DNA of 64,000 bases from CAJXMH01 sp040220135 (GTDB taxonomy: Bacteria; Bacteroidota; Bacteroidia; Flavobacteriales_E; Vicingaceae): NCBI GenBank assembly GCA_040220135.1, contig JAVJTT010000004.1, forward strand, positions 1-64,000, in the 5' to 3' direction. Positions 15,399 through 23,824 of this stretch are shown here, piece by piece. The notes beneath the pieces are model-generated. The model saw only the letters and a list, made by a program, of their open reading frames with translations, did not search any database and had not been told where the DNA came from. Position 1 is the first letter of the stretch. Every line of letters begins with the position of its first letter. Both the position numbers and the translations under genes were made by a program.

Positions 15399-17081
15399 TT
15401 AGCCGTTCATCGAGATCAAGAACTCGTCGTTGTCTTTGGTCTTCGTCATTCGACTCTTCAAGAAATCCATAGCCTCTACTGGGTTCATATCGGCGATGTG
15501 ATTGCGTAGCACCCACATGCGTTGTGTGATATCTTTTCCAAGTAATAGATCTTCTTTTCGAGTAGAAGAAGAAACGATATCGATAGCAGGATAAATACGT
15601 CGGTTCGAAATTCTTCGATCCAATTGAAGCTCCATATTACCAGTACCTTTAAACTCTTCAAAGATAACCTCATCCATTTTTGAACCGGTATCAGTTAAAG
15701 CGGTAGAAAGGATGGTTAAAGAACCACCATTTTCAATTTTTCTGGCTGCTCCGAAGAAGCGTTTCGGTTTGTGCAAGGCGTTTGCATCAACTCCTCCTGA
15801 AAGCACCTTGCCTGAAGCTGGAGAAACGGTATTGTATGCTCTTGCTAGTCGAGTGATCGAGTCTAATAAAATAACGACATCATGACCACATTCAGTCATT
15901 CGCTTGGCTTTCTCTAAAACAATGTTGGCCACTTTTACATGTCGATCGGCGGGCTCATCAAATGTAGAAGCAATAACCTCAGCATCAACGCTTCTTGCCA
16001 TGTCAGTTACCTCTTCCGGTCTTTCATCAATCAATAGGATCAATAAATAGGCTTCGGGATGATTTGCGGCAATGGCATTTGCTACTTCTTTCAATAAAGT
16101 TGTTTTACCGGTTTTCGGTTGCGAAACAATTAATCCTCTTTGTCCTTTTCCAATTGGAGTAAACAAATCAATTACACGAGTTGACAGGCTTTCTTGTTTG
16201 TGACCAGTCAACTTAAACTTCTCATAGGGGAACAATGGAGTAAGGTAATCAAAAGGCACGCGATCACGAACGTATTCAGGATCCCGGCCATTGATTTCTT
16301 CTACTTTAATCAAAGGAAAATACTTTTCTCCCTCTTTTGGTGGTCTTACTGTTCCTCTTACTGTATCTCCGGTCTTTATTCCAAAAAGCTTGATTTGCGA
16401 TTGTGAAACATAGATATCATCGGGAGAATTTAAATAATTGTAATCTGATGAGCGCAAGAATCCATAGCCATCTGGCATCATTTCTAAAACTCCTTCGCCG
16501 GTGATAATACCATCAAAATCAAACTCTTTCTTCGCTTGATTTGGTTTTTGTTGCTGTTCCTGTGGCTTTCTTGCTTGATTGGAATTACCGTTGTTGTTCT
16601 GAGGTCGTTTAGGAGTATTTTCTTTAGCTTCTGAACGATTCGAATTACCTTGATTCGAATCACTCTTGGGAGCTGCAGCCTTCTTTGCCTCAGAAGGCTT
16701 TGGTGTAGCTTTATCAGCTGCCTTCTTTTCCTCTTGTTCTTTCTTCAATCTCGGTCTTACTTTTCGTTCTGAAGGAGCCTTTTTAGGGTAAGCTACCTTT
16801 TTTTCTTTGCCCTGATTACTTTCTTCTTTCTTATTATCTGTTGAGTTTTTCTTCTCAGTTGCACTTTTTGAAGAAGAGTCTGAACTTTTTGCCTTTGGCT
16901 TTGCGGCGGGCTTTTTGGTTCTTTCCTTTTTAGTGGAAGCGGCATTTTCTGCTTGCTGATCAAGAATGGTGTAGATTAAATCTTCTTTTTTAAGCTTTTG
17001 ATACTTCTTGATTTCTAATGCTTTGGCTATTTCTTTTAACTCAGCAACTGTCTTTTGGTTAAGTTGTAAGATATCGTACAT
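15399..17081 (-). CDS. rho: Transcription termination factor Rho
   Basis: A 560-aa Rho. Domains: Rho_N (about 1-45, LNQKTVAELKEIAKALEIKK), a low-complexity Lys/Glu/Ser then Asn/Gln-rich insertion (about 45-185), the cold-shock-like RNA-binding domain (about 190-265, PDGYGFLRSSDYNYLNSPDD) and the RecA-type ATPase with Walker A SQPKTGKTTLL near 320-330, Walker B ILLDSITRLARAYN, and the SGGVDANALHKPKRFFGAAR Q- and R-loop block. It unwinds RNA from elongation complexes in the cytosol. E. coli Rho is 419 aa; the extra 140 residues are the Bacteroidota-type disordered insert. The ATPase is intact. DUF4199 follows in the same direction. Confidence 0.97.
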   Translation of the reverse strand: MYDILQLNQKTVAELKEIAKALEIKKYQKLKKEDLIYTILDQQAENAASTKKERTKKPAAKPKAKSSDSSSKSATEKKNSTDNKKEESNQGKEKKVAYPKKAPSERKVRPRLKKEQEEKKAADKATPKPSEAKKAAAPKSDSNQGNSNRSEAKENTPKRPQNNNGNSNQARKPQEQQQKPNQAKKEFDFDGIITGEGVLEMMPDGYGFLRSSDYNYLNSPDDIYVSQSQIKLFGIKTGDTVRGTVRPPKEGEKYFPLIKVEEINGRDPEYVRDRVPFDYLTPLFPYEKFKLTGHKQESLSTRVIDLFTPIGKGQRGLIVSQPKTGKTTLLKEVANAIAANHPEAYLLILLIDERPEEVTDMARSVDAEVIASTFDEPADRHVKVANIVLEKAKRMTECGHDVVILLDSITRLARAYNTVSPASGKVLSGGVDANALHKPKRFFGAARKIENGGSLTILSTALTDTGSKMDEVIFEEFKGTGNMELQLDRRISNRRIYPAIDIVSSSTRKEDLLLGKDITQRMWVLRNHIADMNPVEAMDFLKSRMTKTKDNDEFLISMNG

Positions 17082-17231
17082 GAAAGTAATTAAGTGTGGT
17101 AATTAAGTAAATTAAATAAATACAATAAATCTGTTGTATGTTTATCTCCAAGATGTAATCTTAGGAAAAGCGATTCCAAAAAGGATTTTTGGACAAGACA
17201 ATGTTAAGCATAAATATTCATTTGCCCTAAT

Positions 17232-18254
17232 TTACTGCTTTAGCTTATAAATGTTTTCTATAATCTCTACAACCTTCAAGCCTTCTAAGCTATTGGTGGT
17301 CACAGCCTGATTGCTTAGTAGAGAGTCTACTACATTTTGTATTACAAATTGATGGTTGGCCGCACTTCCTTTATACTTTCCATAATCATTAGGCGGTAAG
17401 GTTTCTTCTAAAGTTGGCTTTTCGTAGTTTTCTATATGACAATATACAATTTCATTCATGTATTGACCTCCAACTTTAACGCTGCCTTTTTCTCCCACAA
17501 TAGAAATGCTACTCTCCATATTTTGGCCATAAACTGCAGTTGAATAATTTAAGCTTCCTGCTCCACCATTTACAAAATCAAATTGAACGATTCCAGAATC
17601 TTCAAACTCAGTTGTATGCTGGTGATTAAAATCATAAAAGCTTGCTTTTATATTCTTAATGTCACCAAATAACCAGTACATGGTATCTATAAAGTGACTA
17701 AATTGGGTAAACAAAGTTCCTCCATCTTGGGCGAGTTTTCCTTTCCAATAATTCTTATCCCCACCTTTATAGTATTCATCATCTCGGTTCCAGAAGCAAT
17801 TAATGTTTACCATGTAAATTTCACCCAGTAGGTTGCTGCCAACCACTTCTTTCAGCCACCTTGCAGGTGGACTGTATCGGTTTTGCATCACACAAAAAAC
17901 CCTTCGATTTGATTGCAATGAGGTATGAATTACCTTTTCAGCATCTAGCTTTGATAAGGCAAGTGGCTTTTCTACAACCACATGGCAATTATTTTCTAAT
18001 GCTTCTATGGCTTGTGGTGCATGCAAGTAATTCGGAGTGCAAACGTTTACAACTTGCAATTCGCTGTGCTTCTTATAAAGCTCTTCTGTGTTGGTATAAA
18101 AAGGTACTTCAAACTCCTCTTTTAACTCCGATTCAAGGCTTTCATCTATATCAACCATTGCAACAAGCTCAGCTTCTTTGTTTAGCTTTACCATGCTAGC
18201 GTGTCTTCTGCCTATTCTACCTGAGCCTATTATTGCAAACTTCAATTTAGTCAC
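17232..18254 (-). CDS. WlbA/WbpB-like sugar-nucleotide dehydrogenase (Gfo/Idh/MocA family)
   Basis: A 340-aa NAD(P)-dependent oxidoreductase. The Rossmann loop IGSGRIGRRHA is at residues 8-18, the EKPLALS motif with the catalytic lysine near 97-103, and NRYSPPARWLK near 125, a stretch typical of the UDP-GlcNAcA 3-dehydrogenases WlbA and WbpB rather than of inositol dehydrogenases. Such enzymes oxidise C3 of UDP-N-acetylglucosaminuronate before transamination in O-antigen or capsule sugars. The usual partner aminotransferase is not adjacent. It is divergent from galE across a 58-nt gap. Exact substrate is uncertain. Confidence 0.75.
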   Translation of the reverse strand: MTKLKFAIIGSGRIGRRHASMVKLNKEAELVAMVDIDESLESELKEEFEVPFYTNTEELYKKHSELQVVNVCTPNYLHAPQAIEALENNCHVVVEKPLALSKLDAEKVIHTSLQSNRRVFCVMQNRYSPPARWLKEVVGSNLLGEIYMVNINCFWNRDDEYYKGGDKNYWKGKLAQDGGTLFTQFSHFIDTMYWLFGDIKNIKASFYDFNHQHTTEFEDSGIVQFDFVNGGAGSLNYSTAVYGQNMESSISIVGEKGSVKVGGQYMNEIVYCHIENYEKPTLEETLPPNDYGKYKGSAANHQFVIQNVVDSLLSNQAVTTNSLEGLKVVEIIENIYKLKQ

Positions 18255-18286
18255 TTAATTATTCTGGTTTATTGTTGGAGTAAAAT

Positions 18287-18294
18287 TACATTTG
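18287..18294 (+). promoter_or_regulatory. TAnnTTTG -7 box of galE
   Basis: TACATTTG matches the consensus and lies 18 nt before the galE ATG, in the short gap between the divergent dehydrogenase and galE. Confidence 0.5.
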
Positions 18295-18312
18295 AGTTTT
18301 CAAAAATAAGCA

Positions 18313-19323
18313 ATGAAAGTACTTGTAACCGGCGGAGCGGGATATATTGGTTCCCATACTATTTTAGAGTTGATTGATTTGGGCTTTAAGGAAATCGTTT
18401 CAGTAGACAATTACCTTAATTCAGACGAAAGCACTTATAAAAGAATAGAGCAGATAAGTGGAATCAAAATCACACATTTTCAAATTGATTTATCTGACTC
18501 TGCTAGTTGCGCAGCTTTTTTTAACAAGCATCAGTTTGATGGCATCATTCATTTTGCCGCTCTAAAATCTGTACCCGAATCAGTTGAAAAACCCAATTTA
18601 TATTATCAAAATAATTTAAATGCCCTTTTAAACTTACTTAAAGTAGTAGAAGCTAAGCCGAGCACAAAACTCATCTACTCCTCTTCTTGCTCAGTTTATG
18701 GAAACCCGGAAAAATTACCGGTCACTGAGGAAACTCCTTATGGAAAGATCGAATCTCCTTATGCCAACACAAAAAAAATAGGCGAAGAGATTTTGCTTGA
18801 CTTTTGTCATGCAAATCCTGCTTGTAAAGTTATTTCACTTCGCTACTTTAACCCTGCTGGTGCTCATCCTTCTGGTATAATCGGAGAAACAAAGACCAAA
18901 AGGCCCAACAACTTGGTTCCGATTATTGCACAACAAGCGATTGGAATGCGCGAAAGCTTTACGGTTTTTGGATCGGATTATGACACCCTTGATGGAAGTT
19001 GTATTCGCGACTATGTGCACGTAAGTGACATTGCCAATGCTCACGTTTTAGCTTTAAATTATTTGGGTAAAATGGACAAGAATTACGACGTTCTAAACCT
19101 TGGTAGTGGGAAGGGATCAACAACCTTAGAGGTGGTTCACGCCTTTGAAAAAGTAAATAAACAAAAACTTAATTATTCAATTGGCCCTAGAAGAGCCGGC
19201 GATGTTTCCGCCATTTACGCCGACAATAAAAAAGCAAGAGAAAAACTAAACTGGGAACCCCAGTATCAATTAGAAGACATTGTAGCCTCAGCATGGAAGT
19301 GGCAACAAAATGCCGATCAATGA
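18313..19323 (+). CDS. galE: UDP-glucose 4-epimerase
   Basis: A 336-aa extended SDR enzyme that interconverts UDP-glucose and UDP-galactose (possibly also the N-acetyl forms) in the cytosol, feeding surface glycan synthesis. Evidence: NAD loop GGAGYIGSH (7-15), FAALKSVPESVEKPN, the SSSCSVYG serine motif, catalytic Y-x-x-x-K in SPYANTKK near 148-155, RYFNPAGAHPSG, and the C-terminal RDYVHVSDIANAH and GPRRAGDVSAIYAD. Full length for the family. Its last 7 nt overlap the convergent rlmH. Confidence 0.93.
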   Translation: MKVLVTGGAGYIGSHTILELIDLGFKEIVSVDNYLNSDESTYKRIEQISGIKITHFQIDLSDSASCAAFFNKHQFDGIIHFAALKSVPESVEKPNLYYQNNLNALLNLLKVVEAKPSTKLIYSSSCSVYGNPEKLPVTEETPYGKIESPYANTKKIGEEILLDFCHANPACKVISLRYFNPAGAHPSGIIGETKTKRPNNLVPIIAQQAIGMRESFTVFGSDYDTLDGSCIRDYVHVSDIANAHVLALNYLGKMDKNYDVLNLGSGKGSTTLEVVHAFEKVNKQKLNYSIGPRRAGDVSAIYADNKKAREKLNWEPQYQLEDIVASAWKWQQNADQ

Positions 19324-19784
19324 TGGTACTTCTCTCCTTTTAAAATAGTGAAAGCTCGGTAGAGCTGTTCTACAAAAATTAATCGAACCATTTGATGAGT
19401 AAAAGTCATTTGGGAGAGCGCTAATTTTGCATCAGCTCTTTGATAAACGGCTTTTGAAAAACCATAGGCTCCACCTATCCCAAAAACCAACTCTTGTTTT
19501 CCGCTCATCAATTGTTTCTGCATAAATTTTGCGAATGACATGGAACTATGTGATTTTCCTTTTTCATCAAGTAATACAAAATGGCTTCCGGCTTGAACTT
19601 CATTCAAAATTAACTCGCCTTCTTTTTCAGTTTGATAATCGGGGTTATTCTTCTTTTTTGACTTATACTTCAAATACTTTAATTCGACCCTAGCATAGTG
19701 CTTTAGGCGTCCCATGTAATCATCGAGTAGTTTATCTATTTCACGACTTTGGGTTTCTCCTATAATTAAAATTCGAATCAACAT
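19317..19784 (-). CDS. rlmH: 23S rRNA pseudouridine-1915 N3-methyltransferase
   Basis: A 155-aa SPOUT-class methyltransferase that modifies helix 69 of 23S rRNA. The SAM-binding knot is shown by LLDEKGKSHSSMSFAKF, FGIGGAYGFSKAVYQRA and the C-terminal LALSQMTFTHQMVRLIFVEQ followed by LYRAFTILKGEKYHH. Length and end motif are those of the family. It is monocistronic here, converging with galE (7-nt overlap) and divergent from the DUF4783 gene. Confidence 0.95.
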   Translation of the reverse strand: MLIRILIIGETQSREIDKLLDDYMGRLKHYARVELKYLKYKSKKKNNPDYQTEKEGELILNEVQAGSHFVLLDEKGKSHSSMSFAKFMQKQLMSGKQELVFGIGGAYGFSKAVYQRADAKLALSQMTFTHQMVRLIFVEQLYRAFTILKGEKYHH

Positions 19785-19838
19785 AATTCAAAAGATCTCT
19801 TTACATTTTAGTTTGAAGCAATTTCTTACTTTTAAAGC

Positions 19839-20216
19839 ATGCGTATTTTGTTTGTACTTCTATTCTCTTTCTACTTAAATTCCGTAAATGGACAGGATAA
19901 AGAGCATCAAAGATACCTAGACAATGGTGACGCTGCTAAGCTGTCTTCTTTTTTTAGTAAGAAAGTAGATTTAAAAGTGCCCAACTCAAAAGGCATTTAT
20001 AGTAAAAAACAAGCCGAATTGGTTATGGCCGACTTTTTTGACGATAATCTTGCATTGAAATATAATGTAAAACACTACGGTGGTTCAAAGGCCAAAGCAA
20101 AGTTTGAAATTGGCGAACTTGTGAACAAAGAAAAAAAATATCGAACCTATCTCCTTTATCAAACTAATGATAGTTCTTTGCAAATTATCGAACTTCGCAT
20201 TGAACCCGAAGATTAA
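19839..20216 (+). CDS. DUF4783 secreted protein
   Basis: A 125-aa protein with a signal peptide ending at VNGQ (residue 19) and a small cystatin- or NTF2-like alpha/beta fold typical of DUF4783: GDAAKLSSFFSKKVDLKVP, YSKKQAELVMADFF and LLYQTNDSSLQIIELRIE. Probably periplasmic; the function is unknown. In Bacteroidota it commonly sits before nadC and YihY genes, as here, 6 nt before nadC, though no functional link is evident. Confidence 0.85.
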   Translation: MRILFVLLFSFYLNSVNGQDKEHQRYLDNGDAAKLSSFFSKKVDLKVPNSKGIYSKKQAELVMADFFDDNLALKYNVKHYGGSKAKAKFEIGELVNKEKKYRTYLLYQTNDSSLQIIELRIEPED

Positions 20217-20222
20217 TTCAAT

Positions 20223-21059
20223 TTGAAAGATTATAAAGAACTCATTTCGCTAGCCTTACAAGAGGATATAGGTGATGGAGACCATTCTGCAGATAGTTGT
20301 ATTCCTGAAAATGCAAAAGGGAAAGCACAATTATTAGTCAAGCAAGATGGAATACTGGCCGGATTAAAAGTGGCACAAGAAGTTTTCACCCAAGTTGACT
20401 CTAAGTGTAAATTTAAAGTGCTTAAAAAGGATGGAGACAAAATCAAAAACGGAGACCTCGTTTTTACGGTTGAAGGCTCTTCTCGTTCTATTCTCAAAGC
20501 GGAGCGCTTAGCCCTTAATTTTATGCAACGCATGAGCGGTATAGCCACCCATACCGACTTCCTTAAATCACTAATTAAGGGTACATCTTCGCAAATTCTA
20601 GATACTAGAAAAACAACACCCAACTTTCGATACTTTGAAAAGGAGGCTGTTCGGATTGGCGGTGGAAAAAACCACCGTATGGGCCTCTACGATATGATTA
20701 TGATCAAAGATAATCACATTGATTATGCAGGTGGCATAAAGGCAGCAATAGAGAAAGCTCTGGCATACAAGCAAAAAAACAAACTGTCCATTGCTATAGA
20801 GGTTGAAGCCAGAAACATAGAAGAAGTAAAAGAAATTTTAAGTGCACCAAAGGTTGATCGGATTATGCTTGACAACTTTACTTATACAGATTTACGCTTG
20901 GCGGTTGATCTAATTGGAGACAAAGTCGAAACCGAAGCCTCAGGAGGCATAACTAAAGATACTATTCGACAATACGCTAACTGCGGAGTAGATTACATCA
21001 GCGTTGGTGCTTTAACTCACCAAATTGAAAGTTTAGATATGAGTTTAAAAGCTGTTTAA
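20223..21059 (+). CDS. nadC: Nicotinate-nucleotide pyrophosphorylase (carboxylating)
   Basis: A 278-aa quinolinate phosphoribosyltransferase converting quinolinate and PRPP to nicotinate mononucleotide in de novo NAD synthesis. Motifs: DIGDGDHSADSC near 15-26, AERLALNFMQRMSGIAT, the ILDTRKTTPNFR loop, RIGGGKNHRMGLYDMIMIKD with the substrate-binding His and Arg, and EASGGITKDTIRQYA near the end. The start is TTG: no ATG is in frame nearby and the product matches the family from the first residue. It is 6 nt after DUF4783 and 1 nt before the YihY gene. Confidence 0.95.
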   Translation: MKDYKELISLALQEDIGDGDHSADSCIPENAKGKAQLLVKQDGILAGLKVAQEVFTQVDSKCKFKVLKKDGDKIKNGDLVFTVEGSSRSILKAERLALNFMQRMSGIATHTDFLKSLIKGTSSQILDTRKTTPNFRYFEKEAVRIGGGKNHRMGLYDMIMIKDNHIDYAGGIKAAIEKALAYKQKNKLSIAIEVEARNIEEVKEILSAPKVDRIMLDNFTYTDLRLAVDLIGDKVETEASGGITKDTIRQYANCGVDYISVGALTHQIESLDMSLKAV

Positions 21060-21060
21060 A

Positions 21061-22005
21061 ATGGTAGATAAATGGCTTCAAAAAATAGAACAATCTGCTA
21101 TAGTTATAAAAACGATCAACTACTCTAAACGGTTGATTTTACCGGGCTTCGACCGCTTACCGGTTTATTATGTAGCCAAGTTTTTTATAAAGGGGATTCA
21201 AAAAGGCCTGCTCGCTACAAAAGCTTCCTCTATGGCTTTTAAATTTTTTCTTGCCTTGTTTCCAACGGTTATTTTCTTGCTGACTTTACTTCCTTTCATA
21301 CCCATTGAAAACTTTCGTGATCAACTGCTTTCTATTTTGCAAGACATCTTGCCAACCACGGCTTATGCCTTTATGGAAGAGTCAATTGTTAAGTTGGTAA
21401 GCGAACCCGATGGTGGCTTACTTTCTTTTGGTTTTATATTCGCACTATACTTAGCTACCAATGGCATAGACGGCATGCTTGAGGCTTTTAAAGACAGTTA
21501 CAACACAAGTCTAAGCCGTAATTTCTTAAAACAAAAAGGAGTTTCAATTTTGTTGCTTTTCATCCTTACCTTTTTAGTGGTAATTGCCATTGCAGCCATT
21601 TTAGTATCCGAGTATTTAATTGGTTTTATCCTACAAGAAGGCAGTGTAGCATCGTTTTTTATAGGCTTAGGAAAATGGATCATCATGGCTGCCTTGGGCT
21701 TTTTTGGAATTTCTTTTGTCTATTACCTTGGCGGAGACCGAAGCAGTAGATGGCGTTTTTTCTCAGCCGGTTCCACATTAGCTACCTTTTTAGTTCTGAT
21801 TGTCTCCTTAGGATTTGGTTTTTATGTGGACAATTTTGCCAATTACAATAAGATCTATGGGTCAATTGGTACCATCATTGTGCTAATGTTATGGATTTAT
21901 TTCATCTCCTTTGTCCTTTTGGTTGGCTTTGAACTAAACGCTAGCATACAACAGGCAGGCTCTATTAAGAAAGTTGAAGAAGAAATTGAAGGTGACAAAT
22001 TATAG
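21061..22005 (+). CDS. YihY/BrkB-family membrane protein
   Basis: A 314-aa inner-membrane protein with six predicted helices, matching the YihY (formerly RNase BN) family: LATKASSMAFKFFLALFPTV, a LYLATNGIDGMLEAFKDSYN stretch, WRFFSAGSTLATFLVLIVSL and YGSIGTIIVLMLWIYFISFV, ending in FELNASIQQAG. The family is not a nuclease; proposed roles include envelope or lipid-linked transport. It begins 1 nt after nadC and its last 14 nt overlap the next gene. Confidence 0.9.
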   Translation: MVDKWLQKIEQSAIVIKTINYSKRLILPGFDRLPVYYVAKFFIKGIQKGLLATKASSMAFKFFLALFPTVIFLLTLLPFIPIENFRDQLLSILQDILPTTAYAFMEESIVKLVSEPDGGLLSFGFIFALYLATNGIDGMLEAFKDSYNTSLSRNFLKQKGVSILLLFILTFLVVIAIAAILVSEYLIGFILQEGSVASFFIGLGKWIIMAALGFFGISFVYYLGGDRSSRWRFFSAGSTLATFLVLIVSLGFGFYVDNFANYNKIYGSIGTIIVLMLWIYFISFVLLVGFELNASIQQAGSIKKVEEEIEGDKL

Positions 22006-23824
22006 TCAACGGATTTGTTTTATACTAAGACCCTTAAAAAAAGCAGAACTGAGCTTTTTTAAGGGCTCAGACCATCTTGTTTTTGCCAAAGATGAATACC
22101 AAACGGCTGAGTTAAAACAAAGCAAGTGTTCTAAGCTCTTTGAAGAACTTAGGCAAGTTGATTTGGATCAGAAGCACATTCAAAGAATTATTTATTTTGC
22201 ACACAAGAAAATAGGAAGCCGAAGTACAATTGAGGCACTTCAAAGAAAGGAAAGTTCAGATTGGTTCTACTTAAAATTTAGCCTTTATCATAGAAGCAAA
22301 AAACTATTCTTTTGGATTGATGCTTTAAAGGAATACATTGCGCTTAACAAGCTAGAAAGTAAGGAAATTCACCTTTTTAGTTCCGATTCTTTAGCAGTTG
22401 ATTTGATTCATCCTGAAGCAAAACTTCATTGCCCACCCAAATCTAAAAGGTCAAACCCATTTCCTTTGCGTTATTTGATCAATTACCTTTTTATATTTAC
22501 CCTAAAAGCACTTCATTGGCGCACTTGGTTAATGCCCAATAATATCAAAAAATCGAAACACCTCATCCTAACTAACCCTTATATGGATCAGGAGGTTTTT
22601 AGTTTAAGTAAAGAAAGATTTATTCAAGGAGACCCTCACCTAGAACCACTGCTAGAAAAGTGTAAAAACCGCGATGAATTTTCTTTCATTAGTCAACTCC
22701 GACCACCTAGCCTAGAGCAAAACCATAAACTTTCTTTGAAAAGCTACTTACGGAAACGCTCTTACTCGAAAAAGCTCATTCAGTTTGAGCCTTTTTTACT
22801 TCGAGCGCTTTTTAACAAAAGACCAATAAGAACATTCAGAAAGCAAAAAAACGCCCTGAATGATCTGTTTCATAGCTGCAAGCCAGCTAGTGAGGAAAGA
22901 GTTTTGCTTGATTACTGTATTAAATTATCTAAAATTCTATTTATTGCTGCTTGGCGAGAAGAGGCTGCCATTTTATTACGCAAAAAACTTAATCTAGATA
23001 GCCTGGTCTGCATTGACGAACATTCACTTCAAAACAGAAGTCTTACTCTACCTTTCCGTCATGATGGCACCAAACTTTTCGCCATTCAGCATGGAGGAAT
23101 CAGTCAAGCCAACATCGCATACCGCTTTCACCCTAACGATAAGAAGTATAAACCCTTTCCGCACCTTACATTAGTGAGGGGTTCAGAAATTTTAAGCCGT
23201 TTATCAAACCAATACTACCCTAAAGAAAAACTAAAAGTGGTAGGTCACGTCCGAACTGATTTGATCGCAGCCATAAATAACTTGCACAAGTTAAATCAAG
23301 ACCAAAAGCAAGTTTTATATGCAACACAGCCACTTCCGCCGGCAGACGGCAAGTTGAAAAAACAGCAGCTAAACGACTTTTTGCAAGTGGTTAAAAAAAT
23401 GCCTGAAGTTCAATTTGTAATAAAGCCCCATCCCAATGAAAGCGACATCACAACTTACAAGCAGATCGCTGATCAGTCAGACTTCCACAACTTAGAGGTT
23501 CAAGAGGGCAATTTATACCAACTAATTGCAAAAAGCTCGCTAGTGATAACATATTACAGCACTGTTGGAATTGAAGCCATTTATTTCAATAAACCACTTG
23601 TTACTTTAGATTATCAAGAATTTGACTTACAGTCATTCTTAAAAGCAGGCGTTTCTTTTAATGCCCATAATGAAAAGGAACTCCACCAAATCTGTCAAGC
23701 TATTTTAAACCAAGAACTAAAATTAAATCAAGACAAAATAGCAGAATTTAAACATCAAAGAGTAGGTGAAATAGATGGAAAGGTTAGTGAGCGAATATTG
23801 CACTCTATACTACAAGAGAATTAG
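21992..23824 (+). CDS. GT-B-fold surface-glycan glycosyltransferase-like protein
   Basis: A 610-aa protein whose C-terminal half resembles the CDP-glycerol glycerophosphotransferase or capsule/sialyltransferase-like GT-B group: AIQHGGISQANIAYRF near 365-380, a VVGHVRTDLIAAI block, VIKPHPNESDITTYK (the HP motif) and YYSTVGIEAIYFNKPLVTLD near the end, where the nucleotide is bound in relatives. The N-terminal half is basic and not recognised. Substrate is unknown; a nonulosonic-acid or polyol-phosphate donor is plausible given the 26-36 kb cluster, but this is a guess. Start taken as GTG at 21992, inside the YihY gene; a TTG six codons earlier is an alternative. Its end overlaps the convergent T9SS gene by 15 nt. 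Confidence 0.6.
   Translation: MTNYSQRICFILRPLKKAELSFFKGSDHLVFAKDEYQTAELKQSKCSKLFEELRQVDLDQKHIQRIIYFAHKKIGSRSTIEALQRKESSDWFYLKFSLYHRSKKLFFWIDALKEYIALNKLESKEIHLFSSDSLAVDLIHPEAKLHCPPKSKRSNPFPLRYLINYLFIFTLKALHWRTWLMPNNIKKSKHLILTNPYMDQEVFSLSKERFIQGDPHLEPLLEKCKNRDEFSFISQLRPPSLEQNHKLSLKSYLRKRSYSKKLIQFEPFLLRALFNKRPIRTFRKQKNALNDLFHSCKPASEERVLLDYCIKLSKILFIAAWREEAAILLRKKLNLDSLVCIDEHSLQNRSLTLPFRHDGTKLFAIQHGGISQANIAYRFHPNDKKYKPFPHLTLVRGSEILSRLSNQYYPKEKLKVVGHVRTDLIAAINNLHKLNQDQKQVLYATQPLPPADGKLKKQQLNDFLQVVKKMPEVQFVIKPHPNESDITTYKQIADQSDFHNLEVQEGNLYQLIAKSSLVITYYSTVGIEAIYFNKPLVTLDYQEFDLQSFLKAGVSFNAHNEKELHQICQAILNQELKLNQDKIAEFKHQRVGEIDGKVSERILHSILQEN

Noticed and set aside
17190..17215. A weak hairpin TCCAAAAA / TTTTTGGA downstream of the WlbA-like gene.
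   Set aside because: Low G+C stem of eight bp with no real U-tract; not reported as a terminator.
20231..20623. A 130-codon minus-strand frame inside nadC.
   Set aside because: Serine- and leucine-rich shadow of a well-conserved gene with no partner or promoter.
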